DNA from: Limanda limanda | Lineage: Eukaryota > Chordata > Actinopteri > Pleuronectiformes > Pleuronectidae | Direction: 5' to 3' | Assembly (NCBI RefSeq): GCF_963576545.1 | Contig: NC_083647.1 | Span: forward strand, 2,529,007-2,593,006 | DNA length: 64,000 bases | Part shown: one piece after another, positions 12,670 through 25,769 of the stretch | Position numbering within the stretch: the first letter of the stretch is position 1 | How the letters are laid out: each line of letters opens with the position of its first letter | Program-made: the position numbers and the translations under genes | The notes under the pieces: model-generated | What the model was told of the DNA's origin: nothing | Seen by the model: the letters and a program-made list of their open reading frames with translations, nothing else | The model's database searches: none

Positions 12670-13675
12670 ATCATACCAAAAGCTGACATAAGCTATTACA
12701 TCTTAACCCACATGGAGAAAGTTATTAAAACTGACTCCTCAACACAACAGTTAGAGGCCAAATCCTGGTCTCTACATTACACAACTTGGATAGACCTTAA
12801 GTTCAGACAGAGTTGAAAAATACCACAGATTCTCCTTACTTGCTTCTTCTAGTTTAGTTCAAACTCCTGAACTAAACTGTTTTTACAGCTTGCTGGAAAT
12901 TAAAACTGTTGGTGCCCATCTGTAAAAGATGAAATGTCAGAAGGAGGAGATCAAATTAATTTTATCCACTTTGTAATAGATGACCACGAGAGATAAAGAA
13001 AATGAAGGTCTTGGAATAAAAACATACCACACGTCATGTGTGTCAGTGAAGCCTACAGCAAATGAAAAGTGCCGTCATCAGAGAGGTGGTTCCCAGCTGG
13101 TGCAGCTGAAAACAACTGCTGCGCCCGACCCAGCGTTTCTCCCACATGGCTTTCAGGTCATGTGACATAGTGACATTCTACAGGGCCATCGTATATTGGA
13201 CAAAATTTCGAAACAAGAATACTTTGATTTAAGTCCAGAATGCATCATGTTAAATGCAGCCAAATGAGTATATCATCTTTAAGTAACCTAAGTGCATGTT
13301 AAGGCTTTGCATTTACCTGCTGCTGTGGGAAGTAGATCTCACCCCTACACGTACAGTGTGAATCTAGCCCTGATGTATCTTATTCCTTCGCCATAGAACT
13401 CCACTGTTTTCCATCAGTGAGCTGTTGCACACATGTTCATTTATTACTATGATTTCACACACGCAATCCATCACCCTGTTGCCCCAAGAACAACAAATAT
13501 GAATCAGTCCACTGCTGAATGATGTACATCTTCAGTAGAAACCAATGTTCTTGATGCTGAGAGCCACATGCAGGGCGGAGCAGTCAGGAAGTATTGACAG
13601 ATGGTTTAACACATTGTTGTTTTTGGACTTTTCATGGGATACATTGACAGTAACAAGAGCATTATTCACATTAGT
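12670..13675. other. Intergenic DNA, no gene supported
   Basis: No domain-bearing frames and no intact repeats are visible. Confidence 0.4.
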
Positions 13676-13679
13676 CATC

Positions 13680-13940
13680 AAAAAGAAGGTTAGTGTAAGG
13701 ACACTTTGGGAACAAGACCTAGACCTGTCATTTGCTGATGGTCAGTGGGCTTCAATCCTTGGTCGGGTTCACTCCTCTTCCCCCTGTGCTAGGCACGGTC
13801 TAATACAGTTTAAGATAGTTCTTCATCTCCATTTAAACAAAGAGAAATTAGCAAGAATATACCCTATTACTGATCCTACATGTGACCGATGTAAGCTAGC
13901 CACTGCAACCTGGCTACACATGTTTTGGCTATTTTCTCAA
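13680..13940 (+). mobile_element. L1/Tx1-like LINE C-terminal relic
   Basis: An open stretch encodes VSVRTLWEQDLDL, then SSPCARHGLIQFKIV, then the zinc-knuckle-like CDRCKLATATWLHMFW. This order (WE-DL, ARHGLIQFK, CDRC-ATxxHMFW) is typical of the end of ORF2 in L1/Tx1-type retrotransposons of fish. There is no reverse transcriptase catalytic domain in the copy, and the frame ends soon after, so it is a 5'-truncated fossil. Confidence 0.75.
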
Positions 13941-14074
13941 CACATTAACTGTGATTATGCCTGCAATTGAAATGTGATGCATGCTACATTGCTCCTCTAC
14001 TTGACTTTATCATGAAATGTATGTTTAGCAAAAAAAGAATTTAAAAAAAAAGAAGAAGGTTAGTGTTATCTATT

Positions 14075-14901
14075 CAGAGCCGGCCCTAGACTTCATGGCC
14101 CCCATCGCCTTGGTGCCGGAAATACTATTGACCATTTTCAATGCTCAATCACACACTGTAAATGTAACACACACATTGTCATGTTGCTTATACCAATGCC
14201 AGCCTTTATGCTTAAATGGTTTTTAATCTTAATACAAGTGTACATACAGACACACATGACGTCTGTCTGACACATGGCGAAAAATAAATTGTGTTGACCC
14301 CAAATTACGAAATCAGTATTTAAATTTTACAACCAATTACTCTCGTGCTACCAATAGTCATAAAAGTAGATGAAAAACATGTTTTGCCTTTTTAATAAAG
14401 ATCCAACGTTATTCTTGAAGACAGTGCTTTGGTTTTAGCTAAAATGATTCCAGAATAACTTAAACACTGTGTTAAGTGAACTGGTGGAGACGTATGAATA
14501 ATGATGGCAGAAAGCAGAAGTGAGGAGGAGTCAGGTGTTTGTGTAAAGTAGTAGTAGTATAGAGCTTCAAACAATCCATGACTCTGACTCAGAAAATAAT
14601 AATAATATTAATGGTTTAACCCAGGATATATTTTCTGTAGTTTAGCCAGTTACAGATGTTCCTTAAATGCATCCCCTGAAGCTATTGGTAGTCACAAGTA
14701 GCTTCACAAAGTCGCTTAAATTCATCACCTGAAAACCATGGGCAGGTGCTGAAAAGCGACTGCACACAGTAACACACAGATCTACCACAGAGCGTGTGGC
14801 TAGGACGTACACTACACTCTGATTGGCTGTGATACGAGGGGGAGGCTGGGCCTTGCTTCATTTGCAACGGGTGTAGTGAGCTAAAGGGAGGTCCGGCTCT
14901 G
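14075..14901. mobile_element. hAT-like non-autonomous DNA transposon with TIRs
   Basis: The left end reads cagagccggccct (14075-14087). The right end (14889-14901) reads, on the minus strand, cagagccggacct: 12 of 13 identical inverted termini starting CAGAG, as in hAT elements. The flanks tatctatt (14067-14074) and tttttatt (14902-14909) agree at 6 of 8 positions, consistent with a decayed 8-bp target-site duplication. The 827-bp interior has no transposase-like frame, so the element would depend on a transposase made elsewhere. Confidence 0.65.
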
Positions 14902-14904
14902 TTT

Positions 14905-17560
14905 TTATTAGGGCAAAATATCTTCAGCTGTGTCAGTGCTAACCAAACTCCATTAAGTATTTTGTTAAAATACAAATGTAATGTGTAGAACAAAAAAACT
15001 GATATAGTAGGTAGTGGGAAAGATTCAATCTGCAGCTGCACATCTCCATATAAAAATGTTTGCCAGAGAAAAGCAAAGAAAAGCAAAGAATTAAGAATAG
15101 ATACATTTATTTGTCCCAAACAAAAAGAGTCAATGTTCAAAGACTTTTATCACATAGAAAGCATTAAGATAGAGTTTAAAATGATAGTCCGCTCAGCAAA
15201 GTCCACTCAGAGTCAACTGTAACCGTACCCCACTGCTAATGTGCCAGAACGTCTCAGCATGTAGGACAATACCTAGTGGATGGTTTGCTTTTTAGAAATG
15301 AGCATATTGTGACCATAGAGATCACTGGTGAGTGTTAGGATGAAATTTAACAGCTCCCATGATCAGCGTTGTGTCTCTGTGCTGCTCAACACACACACTG
15401 ACTGGCCTGACAAGCAACAATGTAAAAATGTAGTGTCACTATTGTGGTTTTATAATTGACTTGATAAGACTGCATGCTATCACCTTATATCAAACAGGCC
15501 GTAGCAGATTGATTGCACAGAAGAAAAACAACATTTTTTTTTGCCCAACTAAAAAAAAAACATATTGGAAAAAAGACACAATTGGAGTGAGAGTGAAGCT
15601 GTAAGTTTCCGTGAAGCCTGGATACTGGCTCATTGTGTTTGTGTTCTCTTGTACACACAGAGCAACAAAGAATACACTTAACTGCTTTTTAATGAAACCC
15701 CATCAGCCCATACATGTTAACTGTTAAAGGTTTTTTTTTCTGGTTGGGGGGTGTTTCAGTTTCAAGCAAGTCAGCAACAGCTGCAGTTCTCGCATGTTTC
15801 AATAAACTCAAGCTTGTGGATGGTATTGTTTATACTGCTGTGATGTAACTTCAACACAAAGTTTACGATATTGCTACAGAAACGGGGATACTACATCTGT
15901 CTTTGTTTATTCTAAAACATTAATAGGCACATGCACATTAGATGTAGCTGTCACGCACAAATCCTGGGCAGCCCCTCCAACTAAAAATAGGTTCCCCTGT
16001 GTATGTATGCACACACAGTAAGATGACAAGAAAAATAAATAAAGTAAGGAGAAATGAATGGCATGAGATCATCAGGTGCTCAAAGCCAGGCGAGCGGCAG
16101 CAGAACAGAGCTGTAGAGTCATAGCTTTAGTGGGGTTACACCGATTGTTCCTCTCAGCACAGGCTGCAGGCTTGGACCTTGTGGACTGCTCAGCTCCATC
16201 CACACAGGGAGGAAACCTGGTCCCTGGACACTGTCCATGTTAAACAGGAGATCCCCCTGTCTCCCATGCTCCTGTCCTCCCCTCAGACTGGAGTTCCACA
16301 AGTAGGATGATATGGCTATGTCGGCCATACGAATACATATTTGTCACATCAATGGTGCAAAGTGAGAGGAGCTGTATATTTTCTTGGACCAACATCAAGG
16401 CGAAGCTGTTGCTGTCAATAAGTGTAGACAGTTTTTTGCTGTCTCGATAATAAAAAAATCATGTTTTTTGTTATCAAATTTCTGAGTTCAGAATGAGTAA
16501 GTACAGACCGAACAGCAATGTCATGGATTACAACCCTCCAGATCAGGCTTCTAGGTGGCTGAGCCCAGAAAGCAGAACCTGGAAACAGGGACCAGAGTGT
16601 TGATACCAGCGTATGAATGGCCGAACACCTCGATCAGTCCAATGGCTCCACAGAAGAAGATGCAGAGGTCAGAAGGTCAGCCAAAGTGTCCTTTATACAG
16701 ACTTTATACAGTCGTCCTTGGTTATTGAAGCCTCTCCATGTGGCCCTCAGGAACAAACACAGTGAAAACACAGCTGTGGTTGTCCGGTCTTCTGACAGGC
16801 CAGACCTCTACCATGGAGGCCGGAGCATCCGTCTGCCTGAGGGGTCTAAACCCCACGCCACATCCCCGCCTCATGCCGCTCACTTTATTTACTTACTGGT
16901 CACATTCTCAGCGGCTCTGGCAGAAGCAGTTTGCCTCGCCGTGCCTCCCCTCTCTCCGTCTGCAGATGTTACGGAGGTTTATTTGTAATTAGAGGGCCTT
17001 TGTTTTCTTCAGTTGCATCAGTAAGCTGGTCCTCCACTGGGGGGGTCACATGCCTTTGTGTCAGACTGTTTCTAGCAGTTGGACAGCTGAATCCTCTGGG
17101 GCCAGTTTGCTCATGTGCTCCAGCCGAACCCGCAGCAGGGTCTTACTGCCTGTGATGCTCTGATTCAAGATTTAATGGCGAACAAAAAAAGTCTCTCCTG
17201 GGGATTTTGTTTTTTGTCAACACTTTGAATGGAAACAAAGCAGAAATAGTTGTTAGACTGTAACTATTGGTCATTTTCTCTGGCACCCTTTATGATACTT
17301 GCAGATAATTTTGGACAAAGCCATCTTTTTTAAAACAACACACCACTGAGAGCATTTAGATTATCATCATCTTTATAAATGCCACACCACATAAAATTGT
17401 ATTAATTAGATGAATAATACAGTTAGAACATTTGACACATGATTACAAGCAATACTGTGATGCACGTCTTAGCTCAGGAGAGCACGATGACACTTCTGTT
17501 CAGGTTGACAAGTTGTTTAATGCATTTGCTTTAAGTAGTGACTACCTTCAAACTGTTAGG
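14905..17560. other. Intergenic DNA, no gene supported
   Basis: The 16,600-17,150 part is GC-richer and holds overlapping chance frames, none with a recognisable domain or convincing splice sites. No repeats that I can name. Confidence 0.35.
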
Positions 17561-17566
17561 GTTAGG

Positions 17567-17702
17567 GGTTTTGGAGGCGGCTGTGGCTGAGGGGTATAGC
17601 GGTCGTCCTCTAACCAGCTAATAGATATACTGTATGAATGTCAGTGTGAATGGGTGAATGGCAAATTGTACTGTAAAGAGCTAAGAGTGGTCATCAAGAT
17701 TC
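17567..17702 (+). mobile_element. tRNA-derived SINE, internally deleted copy
   Basis: The tRNA-like head GGCGGCTGTGGCTGAGGGGT (A box, 17576-17595) is followed directly by the tail region (gtgaatgggtgaatggcaaa, tgtactgtaaagagctaaga, gtggtcatcaagat). The middle of the element, present at 25495-25762, is missing. Confidence 0.7.
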
Positions 17703-17704
17703 AA

Positions 17705-18810
17705 AAAAGCCATATATTAATACAAACAAAAATCTTTCTAGATCAAATACAAAATATATGACAACTGGGTATGGAAGTTTTGGAAATCTTGTAAGACACA
17801 TCTTACAGAGCTGTGCTGCAGCATGAAGTGGCATGAGTTATTTATCTAATTGATACCAATGAAATGTAATGTACCAAAGAAAAGTAATAAATTAAGCATT
17901 TTGTTGGTTTAATTGGTTCCCAGGCTGTTCCTAGACTTTTGGTGCTGATTAGGCAAAGATGCATTCAGAATCCTGCCGGCCTACATATATCATATATACA
18001 TATATCTCGGTGCTGCTGATGATTGTTGTGTTTGTGAGTGAGAGAGTGAGAAAAAGAGAGTGACAGCAGAATGTTTCAGAAGCAATGGCACAAAAAAAAG
18101 AAGTTGTCAGACATGACGTCCGTGTAAAATCTGGAGGTCATTGCCTCCTGTCTGCCTTTCACAACAGCATCAGATCCTCCACATTATTCCGGCGAGAGGT
18201 GGAGCAGCCGGGTGCAGCAGACAGACACAGGAAGCAAAGTATTAACTCTGCAGAGGAGATCACGTGATGATGTCTATAGCACCTGACACGGCCGTCTGCT
18301 CTTATCGCTACAACATCTCAGTTGGTGTCCTTTACTTGTATGGCATCCGCTTTTTCACCTGGAGATATTTGTTTTCTTTCAGTTTATTAAATTTTTTTCA
18401 ACATTCAACCTTCAAACATTCCTTCAACTGTAGTGTATTCAGGACCCCCCTCGAACAGACGTTAATGTTAATGTTTTCGGTGCAGGGCAGAAGTTTCTAT
18501 GGACAGGACTAACGTTGAGATCACTGATGTATACACACTGACTGACTGTGTATTAATCAATAGATCATCTGTCCCGTCTGTCCTGCAGTTGTTAGATGTG
18601 TCACTATTATAATGTTGGCTGATAACGGTTGTTAGATGATATTGTTTCTCACAGTGATAACTTTAGTTGGTTGTAGATCACGTAGCGAGTGGCCCAATTC
18701 CTCGGGTGAGATCTTCTACCCCTACAACTTGTGGCTAAGGGAGAAGAATTGGGACAGGGCCATATTTCCTGAGCTTGAGATAGAGACAAAGTTAGAAACT
18801 ATAGTGAGAC
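17705..18810. other. Intergenic DNA, no gene supported
   Basis: AT-rich, with a short run of tatata words near 17990-18005. No supported gene. Confidence 0.35.
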
Positions 18811-18811
18811 A

Positions 18812-19290
18812 AATACTCAATTCAATTTAATTTAATTTGTGCAGCGCCAAGAGAGATAGAGGAAAGAGACCAGGAACAGTTGTTCAGCATCAGTTGTTAG
18901 AATGAAAACAATAAGAGTGATATTTATAGATGTAAGGATGTTATTGAAGATGGCTGCACCAGTTGATGAAATAAAACTAACAATAATGATGATAATGATT
19001 AATATTAATAATAATTATTGTTGTAATCTGGATCCTGCAGCTCTGGAGTCACAGATACCTGCAGAATATGAGAGAGTGGGTGAGAGAGCAAGAGAGTGAA
19101 GGAAGAAGAGAGAGAGCTATGGGAGGGAAAAAGTTAGTGACATGTCTTAAAATAAATGAATGCGGGGGCAGAGAGACAGAGAGAAGGTCAGAGAAAAGTG
19201 CTCAGTGCATGATGGGAGTTCCCCCAGCAGTCTAGACCTATAGCAGCATTACTAAGGGATGGTTCAGGGCCAGTTGACCTGATGCTTGAC
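18812..19290 (-). mobile_element. L2-like LINE 3' end
   Basis: Read on the minus strand, 19290 down to about 19195 has the words atcaggtcaactgg, ctgaaccatccctta, atgctgctataggtctagac and tgggggaactcccat. These match the plus-strand LINE 3' end at 33371-33446. The element finishes at 18812-18850 with ttggcgctgcacaaattaaa followed by attgaattga units, the tail typical of these LINEs. Only 3' untranslated sequence is present. Confidence 0.65.
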
Positions 19291-19294
19291 CTGT

Positions 19295-21880
19295 AGAATT
19301 TGCTGTGTTCCAGCATCTCTGTAGAAATAATGCTTATTTCACAATAAACATTTATTTAACGATAAGCAGACTAATTTTGTCAAATAAATAAGAAGTGACT
19401 GCTTTCTGGCTAAAGGGAGCACTGTTGAAGTGCAGAGCTGCGCTTTGTTGATAATTCTTCATCCTTACAGTACCAGAGTGAGGCATCAAAGGCCCTGACT
19501 ATACTGTAATAAACCATACTATTGCAAAACATTCACACAAATTCTTGCTCAATCTGTGCAAAACACAAATGGAACAAGGAAAACACCCAGCCCAAGATTT
19601 TACCTCTCCGTGGAATAACTAGAGGTTGAGAGTCTACCTTGCAAAAACGCTTTGCTGACCACATTTTTACATCATCAAAGACGGAGCATACAGTGACTAA
19701 GGGAGTCATGTCTCATGGAGAACATACACAAACACTCAAGTCTCTGAACCCCTCCCCCAGTCTCTCCGTGGGGCATCATGTCACTTCCTCCTGGGAGCTG
19801 AAAGTCATAGAATCTCCATAAGTTTTTCCACCTGTTCCTCTGCCTCTGGTGTGAGCCCTGCCGGAGCAAACTGACAGGAGTCAAAGCCTCCATGTTGATT
19901 CAGCTTCCTCTTATCCAAAGCATTCCCTGAGGAACAGATCCTGTGTGTGAGACGGGGCAGGTAGGGGGTGGATGTGTGGCCTGCAGGGATCCAGATGACA
20001 CATTTAAGTTGAAAATGATCTGATAAATGTAATGTTGTTTAAATGTGTTAATCAAAAAGGTTGGTGCCGGTGATATGTTGCCCCTAAACCAGAATACACA
20101 GGGCATTCCCACTCTCTTCCCAAAGGACCGTCTTCATTAACACACATGGCACTCTGCAGAGAGGAAAGGGTTAACACAACATAAACAGGCTCGTTTGATG
20201 TTCACTGTTTGCACACCTATGTATAGCCGCAAGAACACGTGGGAAAATATTGATGTGTCCAAAAAGGATAATTGAAGTCCCGGCTTTGTGGAAATCCTCC
20301 TTGAAAAAACAAACCCATGGGTTTTCTATAGAAGCAGGTTATTACTATGGCCATGTTTTACTGTTCGTCAGGTGGCCTCTAGCAGTCGCTGTAATTAGGA
20401 CAGGAGCAAAGCAGGAACTCAGGTCATGTAGTAAAATGAGAAAGAACATGTTAGGTGGAGGGCTGGGCTGGATAGAAGTCCTCGTAGGAAACTGTTGTTC
20501 GATCCCCATGTGAAACCATTTGTTTCTTTTATTCAGGTCCATTCCAAAGTCCTGAACCAGTTGTGTATTTTTGTAACCATGACGACAAAGGTCCCCTAAA
20601 CCCACGGAAGTACTTACTTTACGTACGTATTACGTATTTTCCTAAACCTAACCAAGTAGGTGCTGTGGAAACACCTTACTAAGCTGTGACTGTTCCACTG
20701 CCTTAACAACCTGTTTATTATTGTTGCCATGATGATGAAACTACAGTACACCTGCCATTGCTGGCTAGGGATTATATTGTCATTGGTTTGGAGAAGTTGT
20801 TGCTAACATGACTCAGGAGGATTTTTAGTCATTGGTAAAAGGAAATTGACATGATTTTTGTTTTCAAGATCTTTGAATGTCCTGTGTGATTAGAGTCATT
20901 TCACATTTTTAGATGTTAAAGGAAACAGACTTGTCACTATTTAGCTTCACCACCAATGTGTGCTTAGCGATGACGATGCTGGTCACTCTGTAGGATGGCT
21001 GGCCTCTTTGATTCAGACTTGACAAAAAATTACTCTGTCGCTGTTGAATTTGATTCAGATCATTTCTCGAGGATGTTCCTTACCTTATAAATTGTAAGAC
21101 TGTGATGCCTTAACCTCAAACCGCCATTAGATCAAACTTTTGGTTAGTTTCTTAGTTTGTGACCAAATGCCAGCAAAACCTGAATTCCCCATCGGCAGCA
21201 GCTGTACTTAGTGTAAAGTCCATCCATGCTCTGCTATTTATCCAGCTGCAGGACACAGTGGCAGCAGGATATTTGCCGGGATCTCAAACTAACAAGCACT
21301 TGAATTTTTTAGCCCAGCATTTGTTACAATGCAGACTGTATGTCCTAAACGGGCACTGACTGTACTTGCCCTAAAATGGGAAATTGACTGTTTTATATGG
21401 CTGCACCACATTCCCTGTCCTTCAGCCCAACCCAACAGATGAAGCAGCTCCTCTTCTTGCTGCCATAGCCATTTAGTTGTCAAGGACAGATGTATGAAAT
21501 CTGTCCATGTATGAAGACCCCGAATGTTCTATGTTTAGAAGTGCGTCTGCTTTCCAAGAGCAAGTCCTCTGCACTCTGTGTCTGCGTTGATGTATGAGAT
21601 AATGGATGATGAAATCGTAACACACTTAACTGATATAGTAAACATGTTGGCCTGCTGACATAAACTCTGAAGTCCAATACCTCTGTGCGTGTATAGATTT
21701 CATGTGCTAGCTTGACAGCCCTCATGGTTTTGTTTGCTTCCCTTCTTTATATGTTTCTCTATACAACCAAAGTCTTTTTCAGAGTTTGATACTTCAGAAT
21801 GCTCTTTGTTTGATTTACAAAATTCCTCTGAGTGATAAAACTGGCAGCCAGGTTTCTGCTTGATTTACCAAATAAAGCTA
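19295..21880. other. Intergenic DNA, no gene supported
   Basis: No domain-bearing frame, and no repeat named with confidence. A short cctaaacctaaccaagta word near 20641 is of a kind often repeated in fish genomes. Confidence 0.35.
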
Positions 21881-21884
21881 GAAT

Positions 21885-22235
21885 AATGCAAAGCCACCAT
21901 GCATTCTGGCTTTGTAAACCAGTTGTACTGTTTTGGTCGGAGGTCATGGGAAAGCTGTCAGAGATTCTCTATCTCAGGTCCCCCTCCCCCCCACCATCTC
22001 TCCTCACTTACAATCCCAGAACATCTCCAAATTTTTATCTTAATAGCACCGACTGTGGCCAAGAAAACCACATTACTCAACTGGGAAGACAGAAGAATAT
22101 GATCAATACATCACTGGCTCTCTGTTAGCAGACCCTCCAAACAGAAAAGTGCACATCAACCCTAAAGGACAATCTGACCCCATTCCACAACACCTGGGCT
22201 CCGTTCCTGCAGTTCATCCGGAACTGATTCCTCTC
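21885..22235 (+). mobile_element. L1-like LINE C-terminal relic
   Basis: Two overlapping frames together give HAFWLCKPVVLFWSEVMGKL (21892-21951), followed by an interrupted region and then IAPTVAKKTTLLNWEDRR (22048-22101). HxFW-C…FW..V……L…L and the later AKK.ILLNW block are features of the extreme C-terminus of L1/Tx1-type ORF2. Frameshifts separate the pieces; dead fragment. Confidence 0.65.
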
Positions 22236-22239
22236 TACA

Positions 22240-25200
22240 CTCTGTCACTCAAATCTTCCTTACCTCTGGTTTAGTTATGTCCTTATGTCTGTGTGCTTGT
22301 CTCGTTGATTTGTTTGATATTTTGCGTATAGAATAGGCTAAAGTTAAGATACGTGTCTCTTCTCCACACTGTTCAAACTTGATAAAAGTCAGATAAGCAG
22401 TATAGCAGCTTCATACATGTGAAACAACCTGGGAGATTTTTCCTGACCAACAAACTCCTGATATAGTTTGACTGAGCCAAGGTAGCACTAATCCTGGTTC
22501 AGATATCCACGGCACAGCTGGGGTGATGAGAGTTTCTGGTTTGTGAACTTTGGAATTGGCATCCATACTTGCTGTATGCAAACCTGTTGCAAAAAGGTTT
22601 GCTGTGTCTCCTAGCGTAGGCGCAGAGCTCACAGCCCAGCGCCAGGCAGCTTGATTGGCATTTGTCAGAGGACACTAGAATTAGCAGGTCCGCCCAGATG
22701 TTGTTGGGAGTGCATACAGGCACAGAGGGGCCATTCAGACTGCTGAGTCACATTATGAGTTGCCATGATGAAATTCACGCAAGTTGGATCAGCCTGGGAT
22801 TTCAATTTTTTTCTTTGATTTCCAGTGTGGTTTTGAATCCATCCTCAGTGGAAACTGCGGAGCGTCTCACTCTGACATTTGCACCTCCTCCGGAGAAAGT
22901 ACGGAGAGTCTGCCGAGTCCAGAGCATGTCTGAAAGCAGAATCTGAAATTCAACCCAACCCAGCATGTGGTACCTCTCAGATATTAGCCACCCTCTCATC
23001 TCAGTGAGGCATCTGATGTTGACACAGTACCGCTGAGCTGCCTTGTTTGTACAGTCACCTACTGACCACAGAGATACTATGAGATGCCTGAAAGAACTTC
23101 CAAGAACTTCCCTTTGACATTTTACCCAACCTCTGTGGTAAATAAATAATAGTTTTTGAACACTAATTCTTTGCATCTAATAAAGTCCACCTCCCGGAGC
23201 AGATAGCTGTTACACATCATTATCTCAACAGCTCACAATGAACACAACTAATTAAACTCAGCTGCATTCGAATTTTGAATTACTCTGTGTTGCAAGCAAC
23301 ACTCTTGAGATTTGATGATTATGTTTGCGGTGACGATGATGATGTCAGCTTGTTTAATCGCATCCTCCCAGCTTGCAGCAGAGTGCCCATTTGTATGAAG
23401 TTTCTTTCCCATCTATCTCAAGCATGGCCTTTCATTTTCCGACCAATATTAATTAATTTATGCTTCAGCTTTTCCAACCCCATTCCTCAAAACTCTGCCT
23501 CTCTCTCAAATGGCCCCTGCTTGTTTGCAAATTCCCTCTGCTCCTGTTGAAAAGTGTTTGTGTCGACTGAACTATACTGTTGCACTAATGTCCTGACCTT
23601 TGGTTTGAGTTTGCACTAAAGCTGCTTCCCTTTTTTTGAAAAAAAACCTTCTGCTTTTAGATTTCTATTCTCGCTCTTGGATTTTTGTGAAATAATCCAT
23701 TACAAACTCCCCAGCCAATAGAATGTCAGGAATTACAATGACCAATGAAATCATCACTGCCTCATTCGGCGTGCTCTTTACTTTTTAATGCATCCCTTAC
23801 GGGTGGTATATCTTAACTAGGTTCAGCAGATCACACGCCAGCATGACTTATAAGATCAAGGACCTCAAATAAGTATTTTGTTATAATGTGTGTATACTTT
23901 CTTTTTGATTTAATTGGTAAGGTCTTATGTGTGGAATGAAAGCACGTGTACTGATATTTATTCGTTTCTGGTTGTCCACCTGACTAGGTAGCACAGCTCT
24001 CTAAGTGCTTTTGCTGGCATCAGTCAGGATGACCTGATGAGTGAACATGAAGTGAAGATAGTCGGGGCTGGGGTCAGGGGGGCTGACGGTGTAATTTCCC
24101 TTGTTTGGCAATCTCTCCTAGTTGTGACATCTAGGCAGCGTCTGTAGGAAAGGTGGACTATAATATATATACTTCAGTTTGGGTAAAAAACATTGTGAAG
24201 TGTTCTGAAATGCAGTGTGGTCAACATACAGTCTCATAAATTTTAGAAGCTAAATATTTACATGTTTTCTTCTACATTGTCCAAACAAACAGAGAAGCTA
24301 CGAGCAGCTACATCTTCGGTTATCTTCTTGTGGCTGAGATTGGAATAAACTAGTATAATATTTTTGACAATGAAAGATATTCTTTATCAGTGACAGACTC
24401 TTTCTGTGCATACCTTTTCCGACTTAATCATTTGAATTGTTTTAATGTCGTAGCTCACAGAGGTTATTTCAATCTTTGATGTTTTATTGTGTTCGCTAGT
24501 TACTTTTGCGGTTGGTTAATCCTGTTCACAAACTCTCAAATGTAGATAACATACCACAGAAGGTCTAAAGTTTGACTTCCACCTGTCTGCATCCAGAAAT
24601 GTCCTGACACTGAATCCTGGATTGCAAACAATGGATGAATGGTGTGTGAAACAAAAGTACTGTGTAAAGAAGTCCACTTAATAAGACTGGAAAGGTACTA
24701 TACATATGAACAGTCCATAAACTATACACAGTCAATTTACTTGGCCTGTTTCTGCACGAAGAAGATTTCACCTTTTTAGTGAAGCTCGGCTCAGTTCACA
24801 CAACCAAAAACTGGAGAATCACTATTTTTTGCTGATTCAACTGAAACAATTTGCAGGCTGTAACAACAAACACAAATTATAATACATGGAAACACAACGT
24901 GAGGTTACGCATGGTGTCACATAACATTACCACAACAGCAGCAGTGCTAAGATACTCATGGAGCCGATGAGGAAACATTCAGAAAATCAGATTTAAGTGA
25001 TTAACAGAAGCACATTCCCCCAGTAGATAATTCTGATTTATCATCCTGTGATAACACATTTCCAATTTAGCAAAGTTTACAGCGAACCACAATGTTGTAT
25101 CTAAGCCTGAAATACTCCCACACTTTAACTGATGATACTGTGCTGTCTTTCTGTTGTGCACATGCAGAGCAGTTGTGCTGCTGTGATATTTCCAAAGTGC

Positions 25201-25285
25201 AGAACTGACAGAACACCTTATCGCTTGGTCTCTGCCTAAAAAGACTCCCACACTAGGGAGTTGTTTCATAATTCAGCTTGTTCTC
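22240..25285. other. Intergenic DNA, no gene supported
   Basis: Chance frames only. A GATGAT-rich short tract lies near 23330-23345. Confidence 0.35.
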
Positions 25286-25289
25286 CAGA

Positions 25290-25490
25290 GGAATCAAGCT
25301 TAGCCTCATGGACAGACTACTGAACAAATGTCTATGAAACTTGGTGGAAGTATGGGACTTAGGATAATAATTAAACTATTATAATTTGCCACAAATCCAA
25401 ATGAAGGGCAAAATCTAGGAAATTGATATCATTTTGTTAGGGAGTTTTTTTGACATCTTTAGTGTTTTCCCAAAGAATACTTCAAGCATC
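25290..25490 (+). repeat. Dispersed repeat C, fragment
   Basis: Contains the block actactgaacaaatgtctatg aaacttggtggaagtatggg followed by a decayed body. From recalled fish sequences this is a segment of a common dispersed repeat whose later part is seen at 47965-48295. The assignment is weak because the two copies overlap little. Confidence 0.4.
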
Positions 25491-25496
25491 TTGGTG

Positions 25497-25762
25497 TTAA
25501 ATGGTTTTGTATTTATATAGCGCTTTTCTAGTCTTGATGACCACTCAAAGCTCTTTACAGTACAGTTTAACATTCACCCTTTCACACACACATTCAAACA
25601 GTGCATCTATTCGAAGCACTTTGTTATTCTATGAGGGGCCATTCAGGGTTCAGCATCTTGCCCAAGGACACTACGGCATGCAGATGGGTGAGACTGGAGA
25701 TTGAACTGCCGACCTTCAGGTTGGAGGACGACCACTCTACCACTCAGCCACAGCCGCCCTCT
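25497..25762 (-). mobile_element. tRNA-derived SINE, best copy
   Basis: On the minus strand it starts GGCGGCTGTGGCTGAGTGGT (A box TGGCTGAGTGG, about 25741-25758) and runs to a degenerate B box AGTTCAATCTC (near 25697-25707). Next come the body (ccttgggcaagatgctgaac, near 25650) and the tail ending gaccactcaaag-type sequence and gactagaaaagcgctatataa near 25515. The pol III A and B boxes and spacing fit a tRNA-derived head. It is the fullest of at least five copies in the window. Confidence 0.8.
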
Positions 25763-25769
25763 GTGGTGA

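Noticed and set aside
25690..25762. tRNA-like sequence on the minus strand with A and B boxes
   Set aside because: Not a tRNA gene. The B box is degenerate, a cloverleaf is not evident, and the sequence continues into a SINE body and tail found elsewhere in the window.
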